Positions 25,915-35,499 of a stretch of 64,000 bases of DNA are shown piece by piece. Made by a program: the position numbers and the translations under genes. Source of the DNA: Ilyomonas limi (GTDB lineage Bacteria > Bacteroidota > Bacteroidia > Chitinophagales > Chitinophagaceae); assembly GCF_005233845.1 (NCBI RefSeq), contig NZ_SZQL01000007.1, forward strand, positions 62,001 to 126,000. The letters run 5' to 3'. Each line of letters opens with the position of its first letter. Position 1 is the stretch's first letter. Under the pieces are notes generated by a model. That model ran no database searches. It was not told where the DNA came from and saw only the letters and a program-made list of their open reading frames with translations.

Positions 25915-27087
25915 ATGAAACCAATATCAAACGCCAAGTTCAACTATATTAATGCAGTACGTGGGATAGCCATTACGATGGTAGTACTACTGCATGTTGC
26001 ACAAGCCGTTAACGGACTGCCCGATACGTTTACTTATCTCAGCAGCAAAGGCAGTTTTGGCGTACAATTGTTTTTCATTGCCAGTGCTTTTACACTCTTT
26101 CTTTCTTACTCCAAAAGAAGCACTAGCGACAGGCAATATACGGTACGCAACTTTTTTATCCGCCGGTTGTTCAGGATAAGCCCGATGTATTATTTAGCAG
26201 CGCTGGTGTATGGTATCATTTGTTATTACCTGCCGGAGTACAACGATGGTCATCCGCTAAAAGTAGGTAATATAATCATCAATATGCTCTATCTCAACAC
26301 GTTTATCCCGGGCACTATTAATTATCTGCCGCCGGGTGGTTGGTCGGTAGGCGCCGAAATGGTGTTTTATTGTTTTGTACCTTTTTTATTTAGTAAAATA
26401 AAAGACCTGAAGACTGCAGTATGGTTGTTTGTGGTGTTGCTTGCAGGTTCTGTTGTTCTGCAATATGGCATCCGTTTTACACTCACCCACATGGGTATAG
26501 ATTACCGCAACCCCGAAACCTGGTTTTTATATTATTGGTTTCCCAACCAGGCAGCCGTATTTATATTGGGCATTATATTGTTTTTTGCAGGGCAAAATTA
26601 TGCCGTAGCCAGTAAGACCAAAGCTACCGTGCTGCTTGGTGCTACTATTGCATTACTGGTGCTCTTTGTATTCTTCGGTCGCTACATTGTACCAAATATG
26701 ATAGTGCAGGAACATTTTGTGATTGCCATCTTTTTTACCGTTATCGTATTCTTTTTATCACAACATCACTTCATGTTTTTCGACAACAAGCTGATGCGCT
26801 TTTTGGGTGAAATCAGTTTTAGCTTATATCTCATTCATTTTGCTGTGTTGAAATTTTTTGAGCATCTTTTGCCTGCATCGTTTACCGGTTTTTCGAGATA
26901 TGGCATGTTAGCACTAATGACATTTGCAGTAAGCAGTTTCCTCTCATGGATTACGTATCGCACCATCGAAAGCAAAGGCATTGAATGGGGGAATAAACTG
27001 ATTAAGAAGTACAGTAAAAATGCAGCTGCAATGCCGGTACCTGCTGTTAAGCAGTTGGCGAAGACAAAAGAAAGTGTATTAGCTTAG
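25915..27087 (+). CDS. Acyltransferase 3 family membrane protein (OafA/YrhL-like)
   Basis: Integral membrane O-acyltransferase with about ten hydrophobic segments across 390 residues. Such proteins add acetyl or other acyl groups to surface sugars. The family signature R-x10-H is present early (RGIAITMVVLLH, Arg16 and His27), with FIRRLFRISPMY in the first cytosolic loop and FLGEISFSLYLIHFAVL in the late helices. The frame starts at a TTG at 25912, but the ATG directly after it fits the family. It is divergent from the sulfotransferase pair and beside GT4, consistent with a glycan-decoration locus. Confidence 0.9.
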   Translation: MKPISNAKFNYINAVRGIAITMVVLLHVAQAVNGLPDTFTYLSSKGSFGVQLFFIASAFTLFLSYSKRSTSDRQYTVRNFFIRRLFRISPMYYLAALVYGIICYYLPEYNDGHPLKVGNIIINMLYLNTFIPGTINYLPPGGWSVGAEMVFYCFVPFLFSKIKDLKTAVWLFVVLLAGSVVLQYGIRFTLTHMGIDYRNPETWFLYYWFPNQAAVFILGIILFFAGQNYAVASKTKATVLLGATIALLVLFVFFGRYIVPNMIVQEHFVIAIFFTVIVFFLSQHHFMFFDNKLMRFLGEISFSLYLIHFAVLKFFEHLLPASFTGFSRYGMLALMTFAVSSFLSWITYRTIESKGIEWGNKLIKKYSKNAAAMPVPAVKQLAKTKESVLA

Positions 27088-27093
27088 CACCAA

Positions 27094-28146
27094 TTATTGA
27101 GGAATGGGAATCGGCACACCTTCTTTTACCGGCACGCCAAAATTGGGGGTACCATCGGCATTCCAGGTAAAAGGCTGCATACGCGGTGAGCGCTTGTCGC
27201 TGCAACCTAAGCCCGGCGCATCGTTGGCGTGATATAAGATCCAATCCTGCGTGCCACCCGGCGATTTGAAAAAAGAATTATGCCCCGGCGCATATACGCT
27301 ATTCTGTGGTGATTGTTTAAAAACCGGTTCCGGATTTTTTGTCCATGCCGTAGAATCCAGCAGGTCGCCTTGCCCGTTGAAAGTCAGCATTCCTAAGGCA
27401 TAATAATCAGTCCAGCAGCCACTGGCAGAGTAAATAACAAACAGCTTATTATTGTGCGCTAAAAACTGCGGGCCCTCATTTACGCTTACATGCGGCGGGT
27501 TTACGGGATCGTTCAAGTCGCCATGCGTTTCCCAATCATACGTTGGCCTCGAAATGCGGACGCGGCCGCTGCTGATGGTCCACGGATTGCTCATTTTGGC
27601 AATGTAAATATCCTGTTCGCCGTTTACATCACTTTGCCAGCCGCTCCACACCATGTACAATTGATCATTGTATTCATATACATCACCATCAATTGCCCAC
27701 TTATTTGCAGAATCGTTTACCTCTCCTTTAAAAGTCCAATCGCCCTCCATCGGGTCTGCCGATGCATTCTCCAATACATACATACGATGGTGATTGTTGT
27801 CGCCATCATCGGCGGCAAAATAAGCGTACCATTTACCTTTTAAAAACATTACTTCGGGCGCCCATAGATCTTTTGAATACATAGTGCCCGATGGCGGTGT
27901 GTAAATGGTTTTATATTGTGCATGTGGTAAATCTGCCAGGTTTTTTGTTTTCCACAAACCAATCTTATCCCCAAGCGAATTGGTGTAATAGTAATAGCCA
28001 TCTTTATAAAAACTATATGGGTCGGCGCCGGATGGCAATAAAGGGTTGGTAAAAGTAGTAGTGGCAGGTGGATTGCTTTTTTGTACGCTGCACGAAAACT
28101 GGGTGCAGGTAATTATTAAAATAAAAAGGAAATAGAATGGTTTCAT
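27094..28146 (-). CDS. Glycoside hydrolase family 43 protein, exported
   Basis: Five-bladed beta-propeller glycosidase, typically alpha-L-arabinofuranosidase, arabinanase or beta-xylosidase. A lipoprotein-like signal ends at FSC (about residue 19). The three family-43 acids are seen in order: the catalytic base Asp in GADPYSFY, the pKa-tuning Asp in AIDGDVYEY, and the proton-donor Glu in SVNEGPQFL. APGHNSFF and LWAPEVMF are also typical. It converges on the acyltransferase gene with six bases between stops. The Met at 28155 is possible; ATG 28146 gives a standard signal. Confidence 0.9.
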   Translation of the reverse strand: MKPFYFLFILIITCTQFSCSVQKSNPPATTTFTNPLLPSGADPYSFYKDGYYYYTNSLGDKIGLWKTKNLADLPHAQYKTIYTPPSGTMYSKDLWAPEVMFLKGKWYAYFAADDGDNNHHRMYVLENASADPMEGDWTFKGEVNDSANKWAIDGDVYEYNDQLYMVWSGWQSDVNGEQDIYIAKMSNPWTISSGRVRISRPTYDWETHGDLNDPVNPPHVSVNEGPQFLAHNNKLFVIYSASGCWTDYYALGMLTFNGQGDLLDSTAWTKNPEPVFKQSPQNSVYAPGHNSFFKSPGGTQDWILYHANDAPGLGCSDKRSPRMQPFTWNADGTPNFGVPVKEGVPIPIPQ

Positions 28147-28231
28147 AGTTGGCAATAGTTATAGGCGTTTAAACATAAAGAATGCGGCAAATCAGGATAA
28201 ATACAATTGCCGAAATATTCCGGCAAGTTAA

Positions 28232-30871
28232 CTACTTCAGTAGGCCTTTTATTTCATTCAGTTTCATTAATGCTTCTACCGGTGTAAGGCGGTTAATATC
28301 TATAATTTCCAACATCTTTCTTATCTCATCGAATGTTTCGCTGTGCGCATCAAAAATAGAAAGTTGCATACGTGCAGCAGATAACTTTTTCATATTGGTT
28401 TCAGTCTTACTTACTCTCGGGTTTACAACTTTTTCCGCCTTTTCAGCCCCTTCATCCACATGCTTTTCTTCCAGTTGTTTTAGTATCTCATTAGCCCGGT
28501 CAATTAATGCCGGCGGCATACCAGCCATCTTAGCCACATGAATACCAAAACTGTGTGTGCTACCACCCGCAGCCAGCTTGCGCAGGAAGATAATTTTATT
28601 ACCGATTTCTTTGTTGGTTATGTGATAATTTTTTACACGCGGCAACTTGTTTTCCAATTCGTTTAATTCATGGTAATGTGTTGCAAATAATGTTTTGGGT
28701 GCGCATGTTGAGGCATGCAAATATTCCACAATACTCCACGCAATAGAAATACCATCATAAGTAGAAGTACCACGGCCAATTTCATCCAGCAGTATCAAAC
28801 TGCGCGGAGAAATATTATTGATGATGCTTGCCGTTTCATTCATCTCTACCATAAACGTGCTTTCGCCGCCACTTAAATTGTCGCTCGCTCCAACCCGTGT
28901 AAAAATTTTATCGGTTAAAGGAATGATAGCTGCATCCACCGGCACAAAACTACCGGCATGCGCCATCAACGTAATTAAAGCCGTTTGCCTCAAGAGCGCA
29001 CTTTTACCACTCATATTGGGTCCGGTAAGAATAATAATCTGTTCTTTTTCGGGGTCGAGGGTTATATCATTCGCAATATATTGTTCGCCTGCTGCGAGAT
29101 TACGTTCAATTACCGGATGGCGGCTTCCTTTTAAATCTAATATTAAACCTTCACCCACTTCCGGCTGTTTATAGTTGTATTGTACGGCATTATTCGCAAA
29201 ACATAAGAGGCAATCCAGTGTTGCCAGCACATTACCATTTACCTGCACAGGCGCAATATAATCCTGCAGTTCTGTTAACAGTTTATCATACAATTCCAAC
29301 TCAATAGCCAGCATCTTTTCTTCGGCGCCGGTGATGGTTTCTTCGTATTCTTTCAGTTCGGGCGTAATGAAGCGTTCTGCATTCGCAAGCGTTTGTTTGC
29401 GTATCCAGTCTGAAGGCACTTTGTTCTTCTGCGAATTGGTTACTTCCAAGTAATAGCCAAACACATTATTAAAACTGATTTTTAAAGAATTGATGCCCGT
29501 GCGCTCTGCCTCCCGCTGCTGAATATTGATTAAAAAATCTTTGCCTTTACTTGCAATGTTTCTCAATCTATCTAATTCTTCATGCACTCCTTTATTAATT
29601 GCATTGCCTTTGCTGGCAGCTACCGGCGGATCGGGCGCAATCTCGCGGTGAATTTTTTCTACTATGTAATGACAGCCGTTCAACCCATCTGCCAAACGCC
29701 GCAAATATTCATTGTTGGAAGTACTGCATAGCTGCTTTATCTGTTCAGTGATTTGCAGTCCGCGTGCAAGGTGCGCCACTTCGCGCGGGTTGATTTTTTT
29801 GGTTGGAATTTTACTTACCAACCGTTCTACATCACCGCACTGTTTAATGAGTGTTACCAAATGCTTACGTAAATCTACTTCTTTAATAAAATAAGCCACG
29901 GCATTCAGGCGCTCATTAATTTTTGTAAGATCTTTCAGCGGCAAGATAATCCAGCGTTTGAGCAGGCGCGCACCCATGGGGCTTACCGTATTATCCAATA
30001 CTTTTAAGAGGCTATTACTGCCTTCGCCACCACTGCTTAAGATTTCCAAATTGCGAATGGTGAATTTATCCATCCACAAAAAATCATCTCTTTCTATACG
30101 CTGCACATTAGTAATATGCTGCAGATTGGGATGCTCTGTTTCTTTTAAATAATGCAGGATGGCGCCGGCAGCGATAATGCCATTGCGCATGTTTTCGATA
30201 CCAAAGCCTTTGAGCGAATGGGTTTGAAAATGTTTGAGCAACATATCAGCGGTATAAGCTTCATCCCATATCCAACTTTCGAGGGTATAGGTATAAAATT
30301 TTACCCCGAACAACTCTTTAAAATGCTTCTGCAGATTGCGCTGAAAGATGACTTCGGAAGGACGTAAGCTTTGCAACAATTTATCGGCATATTCCGTATC
30401 GCCTTCAGCTACAAAAAACTCACCGGTAGAAATATCCAGGAAAGCCAGTCCAATATTGTTTTCATCAAAATGAACGGCCGCCAAAAAATTATTGCTGTTA
30501 TTCTCCAGCAGTTTTTCATTAGTAGCGGTGCCTGGCGTTATCATTTCGGTTACACCTCGCTTTACTATGCCTTTGGCTTGCTTTGGATCTTCCAGTTGAT
30601 CGCATACGGCTACACGATAGCCGGCTTTTACCAGCTTGTGCAAATACGTATCCAGCGCATGGTGCGGAAAACCCGCCAGCTCGCTGGAAGAAGCTGCGCC
30701 ATTATTGCGCTTGGTAAGTGTAATGCCCAAGACCTGCGATGCAATAATGGCATCTTCGCCAAACGTCTCATAAAAATCGCCCACCCGAAACAATAATATC
30801 GCATCGGGATATCTTTGTTTGATGGCTTTGTGTTGCTGCATCAGCGGTGTTTCTGCACTGGCTTTGGACAT
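28232..30871 (-). CDS. mutS: DNA mismatch repair protein MutS
   Basis: Mismatch-recognition ATPase of 879 residues, full length. The mispair-binding motif GDFYETF is at residues 31-37 (Phe33 and Glu35). The connector, lever and clamp domains follow, with the core pattern INSLKISFNNVFGYYLEVTN. Walker A GPNMSGKSALLRQ lies around 617-624, then the STFMVEM motif, Walker B LILLDEIGRGTSTYDG and the helix-turn-helix near the C-terminus (AGMPPALIDRANEIL). It has a TAnnTTTG box directly before the start, implying a near-leaderless mRNA. Confidence 0.97.
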   Translation of the reverse strand: MSKASAETPLMQQHKAIKQRYPDAILLFRVGDFYETFGEDAIIASQVLGITLTKRNNGAASSSELAGFPHHALDTYLHKLVKAGYRVAVCDQLEDPKQAKGIVKRGVTEMITPGTATNEKLLENNSNNFLAAVHFDENNIGLAFLDISTGEFFVAEGDTEYADKLLQSLRPSEVIFQRNLQKHFKELFGVKFYTYTLESWIWDEAYTADMLLKHFQTHSLKGFGIENMRNGIIAAGAILHYLKETEHPNLQHITNVQRIERDDFLWMDKFTIRNLEILSSGGEGSNSLLKVLDNTVSPMGARLLKRWIILPLKDLTKINERLNAVAYFIKEVDLRKHLVTLIKQCGDVERLVSKIPTKKINPREVAHLARGLQITEQIKQLCSTSNNEYLRRLADGLNGCHYIVEKIHREIAPDPPVAASKGNAINKGVHEELDRLRNIASKGKDFLINIQQREAERTGINSLKISFNNVFGYYLEVTNSQKNKVPSDWIRKQTLANAERFITPELKEYEETITGAEEKMLAIELELYDKLLTELQDYIAPVQVNGNVLATLDCLLCFANNAVQYNYKQPEVGEGLILDLKGSRHPVIERNLAAGEQYIANDITLDPEKEQIIILTGPNMSGKSALLRQTALITLMAHAGSFVPVDAAIIPLTDKIFTRVGASDNLSGGESTFMVEMNETASIINNISPRSLILLDEIGRGTSTYDGISIAWSIVEYLHASTCAPKTLFATHYHELNELENKLPRVKNYHITNKEIGNKIIFLRKLAAGGSTHSFGIHVAKMAGMPPALIDRANEILKQLEEKHVDEGAEKAEKVVNPRVSKTETNMKKLSAARMQLSIFDAHSETFDEIRKMLEIIDINRLTPVEALMKLNEIKGLLK

Positions 30872-30875
30872 GCGG

Positions 30876-30883
30876 CAAATATA
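30876..30883 (-). promoter_or_regulatory. -7 promoter box for mutS, very close to the start codon
   Basis: The minus strand reads TATATTTG, then CCGC, then the mutS ATG. The expected transcription start falls at or next to the start codon, so a leaderless mRNA is likely. No convincing -33 element is present at 19-21 bases upstream. Confidence 0.45.
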
Positions 30884-30973
30884 GTTGATAGTACAAAAGT
30901 TGGCAGTTGAGAGATGGCAGTTGAGCGAAGAAAAACTGTAATATATTTATTGAACTTTCAGTTACCATTAAAT

Positions 30974-31009
30974 AAGAAGACCGCAGTTTTGATAAACTGC
31001 GGTCTTCTT
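30974..31009 (-). terminator. Terminator of the 31050-31559 lipoprotein gene
   Basis: A perfect 16-bp stem (30974-30989 with 30994-31009) with a four-base loop. It lies about 40 bases after the lipoprotein stop and roughly 100 bases before the mutS start, so it insulates mutS. The T tail on the minus strand is modest (TTCTTATTTAA). Confidence 0.75.
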
Positions 31010-31049
31010 TTAAATTGCTTCAGGTTATAAGCTCATTAAAATGTATAAA

Positions 31050-31559
31050 TTAATTTAGCTTTACCATTCGCGACTTCAAAGAATCAGTAACGTTGTTAAC
31101 CGACACAATATTTAGTGCTGGCTGTGTTACTGCGGCTTTCCTGTCTGATGCATCGTATTTCTCGTAAAAGTCATCCTGCTCTATCTTCCACATAGCGCCT
31201 GTTGCCGGATCAACTACCAACATACCTATTGCGCCGCCAATTAAAATATTTCCAAAGTACCAGCCATTGATTTTGAAATTAATAGGCACTATTCTGTCTT
31301 CGTAACCGAGCCGTGAGAACTTAAGTGTATATTGTTCTTTGGAGAAGAATTTGGAGCCTGCTTTCAGCTTTACGGCACAAGGTGTTTTACCCTTAAAAAC
31401 TTCTACATGCTCCCTGTTGGTAACTGTTACGGTGGTGCCTGCAGGAGAAGAGCCAAAGGTTACGGGATAAGAACTCTTACTTACAATAGTAGCACAGCTA
31501 CTACATACTGCCATTAAAAAAAGCACAGAAAATAACTGAAAAACTTTATTCGTTTTCAT
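31050..31559 (-). CDS. Lipoprotein with PEGA-like segment
   Basis: Protein of 169 residues with a signal peptide ending CSSC (lipid-modified Cys22). Residues about 33-75 resemble a PEGA domain: YPVTFGSSPAGTTVTV followed by GKTPCAVKLKAG. A hydrophobic glycine-rich stretch (GNILIGGAIGMLVV) precedes the C-terminal DPATGAMWKIEQDDF. I do not recognise a specific function; such proteins are often surface or periplasmic. It has its own terminator. Confidence 0.65.
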   Translation of the reverse strand: MKTNKVFQLFSVLFLMAVCSSCATIVSKSSYPVTFGSSPAGTTVTVTNREHVEVFKGKTPCAVKLKAGSKFFSKEQYTLKFSRLGYEDRIVPINFKINGWYFGNILIGGAIGMLVVDPATGAMWKIEQDDFYEKYDASDRKAAVTQPALNIVSVNNVTDSLKSRMVKLN

Positions 31560-31858
31560 TTAGACTTTGATAAAAATTTGAGACACAAAACAATAGAAAA
31601 GAGGAAATTCCTGCAATTAAGCCTTCATTAAATAATACAAAAAAATCATTTATCATTTAATGACTTTTAAAGTAATGGCATCGAAGTATGCGTATAATAT
31701 AAGTATAAACAGCGATTACTTAAAAGCGCTTATAAAGTCATAAGCAGATGTTGCTGAATTAATAGCTAATAGGTTAGTAATTGTAAGTTGTTGGCTTTAA
31801 ACCAACGTAAAAGATAACAGTAGCTATTTGTTGAGAATGAAGCATTAATTTTAGCATT

Positions 31859-32599
31859 ATGCAGTACGAACAGCAAATCATACATGAATTGAAAGACTGG
31901 CGGCGCAAGATGCTGCGTAAGCCTTCATTAACCAGTAAAATGGCTGCTGCGGTGCAGGGTAAAATAAACAGCATTATACCGCAAAAAGTCCACAATGCCA
32001 TTACAGCAGCTATCAAAAATATGATAAGGGCTGTGTTGTTTGGTGCAACTTATACCACCTCCAAACCGCTTGCAAATACCTCGCTGGAGGAGCGGGAGGC
32101 ATTGGTGGATGTTAAAATAGAAAACTATAAGAAAACAGGGGCGGCAGAAGGCGGAATCACCGGCGCAGGCGGCTTTTTTACATCCCTTGCCGATTTTCCT
32201 ATTTTACTCGGTATTAAAATAAAAATGCTGTTTGATATAGCTGCTTTGTATGGCTTTGATGTAAAAGATTACCGTGAGCGATTGTACATGTTGTATATTT
32301 TTCAACTGGCTTTTTCATCGGATGAAGAACGCAAAAAAGTGTATCTGCAAATAGAAGATTGGGACGAAAAACTGCATCAACTGCCAGCCGATATTCACGA
32401 GTTTGACTGGCAAACTTTTCAGCAGCAATACCGCGATTACATTGATATTGCCAAGCTGGCGCAACTGATTCCTTTTATTGGTGCTGCGGTTGGTGCTATT
32501 GCCAATTACAAACTGATACAAAAACTGGGCTTTACAGCAAAGCAGGCGTACAGAATGCGGTTTATTAATAAAGATATTTACAGGGTGAGTGCGGGCTGA
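31859..32599 (+). CDS. EcsC family protein
   Basis: Member of the EcsC family, 246 residues, which lacks a known biochemical activity; the founding member is encoded with a Bacillus ABC transporter. The central Gly-rich block GAAEGGITGAGGFFTSLADFPILLGIKIKMLFDIAALYGFD is the family hallmark. A second Gly/Ala-rich hydrophobic block follows near the C-terminus (LIPFIGAAVGAIANY). No ABC genes are adjacent. The 299-base gap upstream (31560-31858) has no other gene. Confidence 0.88.
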   Translation: MQYEQQIIHELKDWRRKMLRKPSLTSKMAAAVQGKINSIIPQKVHNAITAAIKNMIRAVLFGATYTTSKPLANTSLEEREALVDVKIENYKKTGAAEGGITGAGGFFTSLADFPILLGIKIKMLFDIAALYGFDVKDYRERLYMLYIFQLAFSSDEERKKVYLQIEDWDEKLHQLPADIHEFDWQTFQQQYRDYIDIAKLAQLIPFIGAAVGAIANYKLIQKLGFTAKQAYRMRFINKDIYRVSAG

Positions 32600-32754
32600 A
32601 CGTTTTAATCAGCTACTAAATATTACCCGACATTAAATAACGACACTGCGCAGATACTCATAATGTTTGTTCCCTACAATAGCATTTCCAATACACTCAT
32701 TTTCGCAAAGAGGAACAAAATGATTTTTTCATAATCATATCAACATCAATTGAC

Positions 32755-32762
32755 TAACTTTG
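32755..32762 (+). promoter_or_regulatory. -7 promoter box for the superoxide dismutase gene
   Basis: TAACTTTG matches TAnnTTTG and ends 39 bases before the superoxide dismutase ATG, giving a leader of about 30 bases. The -33 region is T-rich (gattttttc), not a perfect TTTG. Confidence 0.5.
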
Positions 32763-32801
32763 TTCTTAATCATTTTTTAATCTTTAAAAACACTATTGAT
32801 T

Positions 32802-33407
32802 ATGGCATTTACATTACCGCCTTTGCCCTATGCATATGATGCGCTGGAACCTTATATTGATGCACAAACCATGACGATACACCACGATAAGCATCATCAG
32901 GCTTATGTGGATAACCTGAATAAAGCCATTGCAGGCACCGAACACGAAAATAAAAGTCTGGAAGAAATTATAAAAAATGCAGGCGCTATTTCGCCAGCCG
33001 TACGTAACAATGGCGGCGGACACTGGAATCATAGCTTCTTTTGGCCCATTATGGCAGCTCATGCAGGCGGCGGACCAAACGGAGAACTAGCAGAAGCTAT
33101 CAACAGCGCTTTTGGATCCTTTGATGCATTCAAGGAAAAATTCAATACAGCGGCTGCTACCCGTTTTGGCAGTGGCTGGGCATGGCTGATTGTAAAAGAC
33201 GGCAAGCTGGAAGTAACTTCTACCCCTAACCAGGACAACCCGCTGATGGACGTAGCCGAAGTAAAGGGCACTCCTATTTTGGGCGTGGATGTGTGGGAAC
33301 ATGCGTATTATCTTAAATATCAAAACCGCCGCCCTGAATACCTCAACAACTTCTGGAATGTTGTTAACTGGGCTAAAGTATCGGAGTTGTATGCCGAAGC
33401 AAAATAA
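32802..33407 (+). CDS. sodA: Superoxide dismutase, Mn/Fe family
   Basis: Converts superoxide to peroxide and oxygen. Metal ligands are His27 in [11 protein letters not shown], His77 in [11 protein letters not shown], and the Asp and His of [14 protein letters not shown]. The outer-sphere Gln lies in the later position (TPNQDNP), with Gly-Gly in the N-terminal half (GGGHWNHS), which is the manganese-type arrangement, so Mn or cambialistic use is more likely than pure Fe. No signal peptide, so cytosolic. Length 201 residues is normal. A strong terminator follows. Confidence 0.95.
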   Translation: MAFTLPPLPYAYDALEPYIDAQTMTIHHDKHHQAYVDNLNKAIAGTEHENKSLEEIIKNAGAISPAVRNNGGGHWNHSFFWPIMAAHAGGGPNGELAEAINSAFGSFDAFKEKFNTAAATRFGSGWAWLIVKDGKLEVTSTPNQDNPLMDVAEVKGTPILGVDVWEHAYYLKYQNRRPEYLNNFWNVVNWAKVSELYAEAK

Positions 33408-33421
33408 TTATCTCATTAAGT

Positions 33422-33452
33422 AATAGCCATCTTATCACCTAAGATGGCTATT
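33422..33452 (+). terminator. Rho-independent terminator after the superoxide dismutase gene
   Basis: A perfect 13-bp stem (33422-33434 with 33440-33452), five-base loop and a long T-rich tail. This is the cleanest terminator in the window. The next gene starts only 18 bases after the stem. Confidence 0.9.
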
Positions 33453-33469
33453 TTTATTTTTTTATACTT

Positions 33470-34081
33470 ATGAAAAAAATATGCTTTTTTATTCTAACTA
33501 TACTGTTCGCAGCCTGTAGCGGCAATAACCTGAAAAGAGTACTGGTGATTTCGAAAGGGACGGCAACCATTGATAAAGAGGCTAAAACTATTACCGTAAC
33601 CAGCGGCACCAGCAGCGAAGAACAAACCGTTGACTTTGATACAAAAGATAAGATAACGCTGCAAATTACCTCGCAGGCAGGGAAAGCAACTGTAGATTTG
33701 GATAGCCCGGGTTATTATGTATTGAATGCCAAGCCCGATACGATTGTGGGCAGTTATCAACGTTACGGTGCGCCGCCAACAGAAACCAAAGTGTACACGC
33801 AGGAATTTTTAAAACATCAGATAGATTCGTTGCAGCAACTGATAAAGGATAGTAATGTAAGTGCTGCTAACCGCAACTATTTCATCTTGCCCAACCATGC
33901 GGTAAAGGTTACCGACAATACGGATGCATTTATAGTTGGCCCATTTCACAAAATGACCTCTATACAACAGCAAGGTAATAAAGAGCCGGAAGTGTATCGC
34001 TTTTTTATGGTGAGCGAAATAAGGGAAACGATTGAACACCTGAAAAGTTTAACTACGGCGCCGCCATCACCAAATCAGTAG
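33470..34081 (+). CDS. Hypothetical lipoprotein
   Basis: Protein of 203 residues with a short signal peptide ending LFAAC (Cys16). It has a beta-rich central region (TATIDKEAKTITVTSG, then TLQITSQAGKATVDL) and a helical C-terminal half. A Pro-rich tail, APPSPNQ, closes it. I do not recognise the family. Its ATG is 18 bases after the dismutase terminator stem, so its own promoter would have to overlap that hairpin, or it depends on read-through. Confidence 0.6.
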   Translation: MKKICFFILTILFAACSGNNLKRVLVISKGTATIDKEAKTITVTSGTSSEEQTVDFDTKDKITLQITSQAGKATVDLDSPGYYVLNAKPDTIVGSYQRYGAPPTETKVYTQEFLKHQIDSLQQLIKDSNVSAANRNYFILPNHAVKVTDNTDAFIVGPFHKMTSIQQQGNKEPEVYRFFMVSEIRETIEHLKSLTTAPPSPNQ

Positions 34082-34139
34082 TAGTTGTTGAACAAAGGGA
34101 GGATGTAAGTAGAAATGTAGTTTACTATCTTACCATATT

Positions 34140-34370
34140 TCAAGGTACCGGATCGTAGCCGCTGCCGCCCCACGGGTGGCAGCGGCTTATCCTTTTTACC
34201 GTAAGCCAAAAGCCTTTAAATAATCCATACTTTTTAAATGCCTGTAAAGCATAGTTGGAACAGGTGGGTGTAAACCTGCATTTAGGTCCAATCAGCGGCG
34301 AGATGGCATACTGATATATTTTTATCAGCAGGATAAATGGATAGCTTAGTATTTTGAGAATCATTCTCAT
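34140..34370 (-). CDS. yidD: Membrane protein insertion efficiency factor YidD
   Basis: Small membrane-associated protein of 76 residues that aids YidC-dependent insertion. The hallmark cysteine block [22 protein letters not shown] and the C-terminal [15 protein letters not shown] are present, after an amphipathic N-terminal helix. It lies downstream of rnpA on the same strand, as in most bacteria, with a 126-base gap. No yidC or dnaA is in this window. Confidence 0.95.
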   Translation of the reverse strand: MRMILKILSYPFILLIKIYQYAISPLIGPKCRFTPTCSNYALQAFKKYGLFKGFWLTVKRISRCHPWGGSGYDPVP

Positions 34371-34496
34371 GCCCAGACCTTAAGGAGTTTGTGATTATTA
34401 TACCATTTTCTGTTAGCAAACAGGTTATGCATTCTGCTCAAAGCCGGCAGTTGAATGCCTGAGCAGCTTATATACTTAACCCAATTGAAGCCTGTG

Positions 34497-34922
34497 TTAA
34501 ATTATTTTGTTTGGCGCTGCCTCATCTGCCACTTGCCTTGCAAGTTCTTTCATCAGCTTTTCCAAAACTACAGGCATTTTATTTTGAATTATACTTTTTT
34601 GTGGCATTCCCTTATCTACATACAACAAAAAAACAATCAATTGCCGGTTGTGTGTTTCTAAAAACCGATGCAGCGGCTGTTTGTTCAGGCGGTATGCTTC
34701 GCGCAGTAAGCGCTTAATGCGATTACGCTGCACTGCTTTTTTGAAGTTGCGACTGCTGGCGCCAACACCTGCTTTTACAATATTATCAATTGGCACATCC
34801 GGCAGCATGTAGAACACCTTTACAGGAAAATGCAATAATGTATTGCCTTTACTGAACAAAGCTTCCAACTGCTTGCGACTTTTCAGCTTTTCTTTTTTGG
34901 TGTATGTAAATCTTTTTGTCAA
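34497..34922 (-). CDS. rnpA: Ribonuclease P protein component
   Basis: Protein subunit of RNase P, which matures tRNA 5' ends. It is basic, 141 residues long and carries the RNR signature in QRNRIKRLLREAYR, plus an N-terminal FTYTKKEKLKSRKQ helix. The C-terminal region is longer and more variable than the enterobacterial protein. It is downstream of rpmH, with a hairpin between the two genes, and upstream of yidD. Confidence 0.94.
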   Translation of the reverse strand: MTKRFTYTKKEKLKSRKQLEALFSKGNTLLHFPVKVFYMLPDVPIDNIVKAGVGASSRNFKKAVQRNRIKRLLREAYRLNKQPLHRFLETHNRQLIVFLLYVDKGMPQKSIIQNKMPVVLEKLMKELARQVADEAAPNKII

Positions 34923-34949
34923 TGGTATTTATAAAATTTCTAACCATTA

Positions 34950-35017
34950 AGATGCGAAGTAAAGAAGTTTCACTAAGAGCGCCTGGTGTTTCTCTGAGCC
35001 TTGCTCTGTGGTTCAAA
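34950..35017. repeat. aaccacagag-type interspersed repeat
   Basis: 35004-35017 is the exact reverse complement of tttgaaccacagag at 62811-62824, and the flanking bases stay similar. The element fills most of the rpmH-rnpA gap before the terminator. It is probably the same repeat family as the one after the DUF1080 gene. Confidence 0.5.
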
Positions 35018-35043
35018 TATGTCTTCACGCCTCCAAAATAAAA

Positions 35044-35063
35044 AGCCTCACAAAAGTGAGGCT
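35044..35063 (-). terminator. Terminator of rpmH
   Basis: A perfect 8-bp stem (35044-35051 with 35056-35063) with an AAAA loop. On the minus strand the tail reads TTTTATTTTGG. It lies between rpmH and rnpA, so rnpA probably has separate or read-through transcription. Confidence 0.75.
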
Positions 35064-35117
35064 GTAATGGACAACATTCGCTATATTTCTCCACTTAGGG
35101 TGGAGAGATGTGGGTAA

Positions 35118-35273
35118 TTATTTCAGTTTTCTTTCGTCAGAAACTGTGAGTTTATGACGGCCTTTCGCCCGGCGGCTCGCCAATACTTTGCGGCCGTTAG
35201 CTGTTTGCATACGCTTGCGGAAACCATGTACCGATTTGCGGCGGCGATTATGCGGTTGAAATGTACGTTTCAT
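35118..35273 (-). CDS. rpmH: 50S ribosomal protein L34
   Basis: Ribosomal protein of 51 residues, too short for many ORF finders. It begins [18 protein letters not shown] and continues with [26 protein letters not shown], the invariant L34 pattern. It is basic and full length. A terminator follows, then rnpA and yidD on the same strand. A TACTTTCG box at about 35365-35372 on the minus strand is a possible promoter. Confidence 0.97.
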   Translation of the reverse strand: MKRTFQPHNRRRKSVHGFRKRMQTANGRKVLASRRAKGRHKLTVSDERKLK

Positions 35274-35499
35274 AATGAATTATTTTTTCTTAGCCTTTTT
35301 ACAAATAAATTTTTCAGCCTTCAGGCACAGTCACCATCACTGCAGCCCGGTGAAAGGTGCGCGAAAGTAGAAAAATTTTCTGAAAAGGAAAAGATAAGCG
35401 GTTAAAAATTTTGTTGTATTAGCCATAACGGCAGTAAAGTATAAAGTTTACTTTATTAAACAAAATGAGAGACTTCGTGCTTTTGCAGCTTAACAGCGT

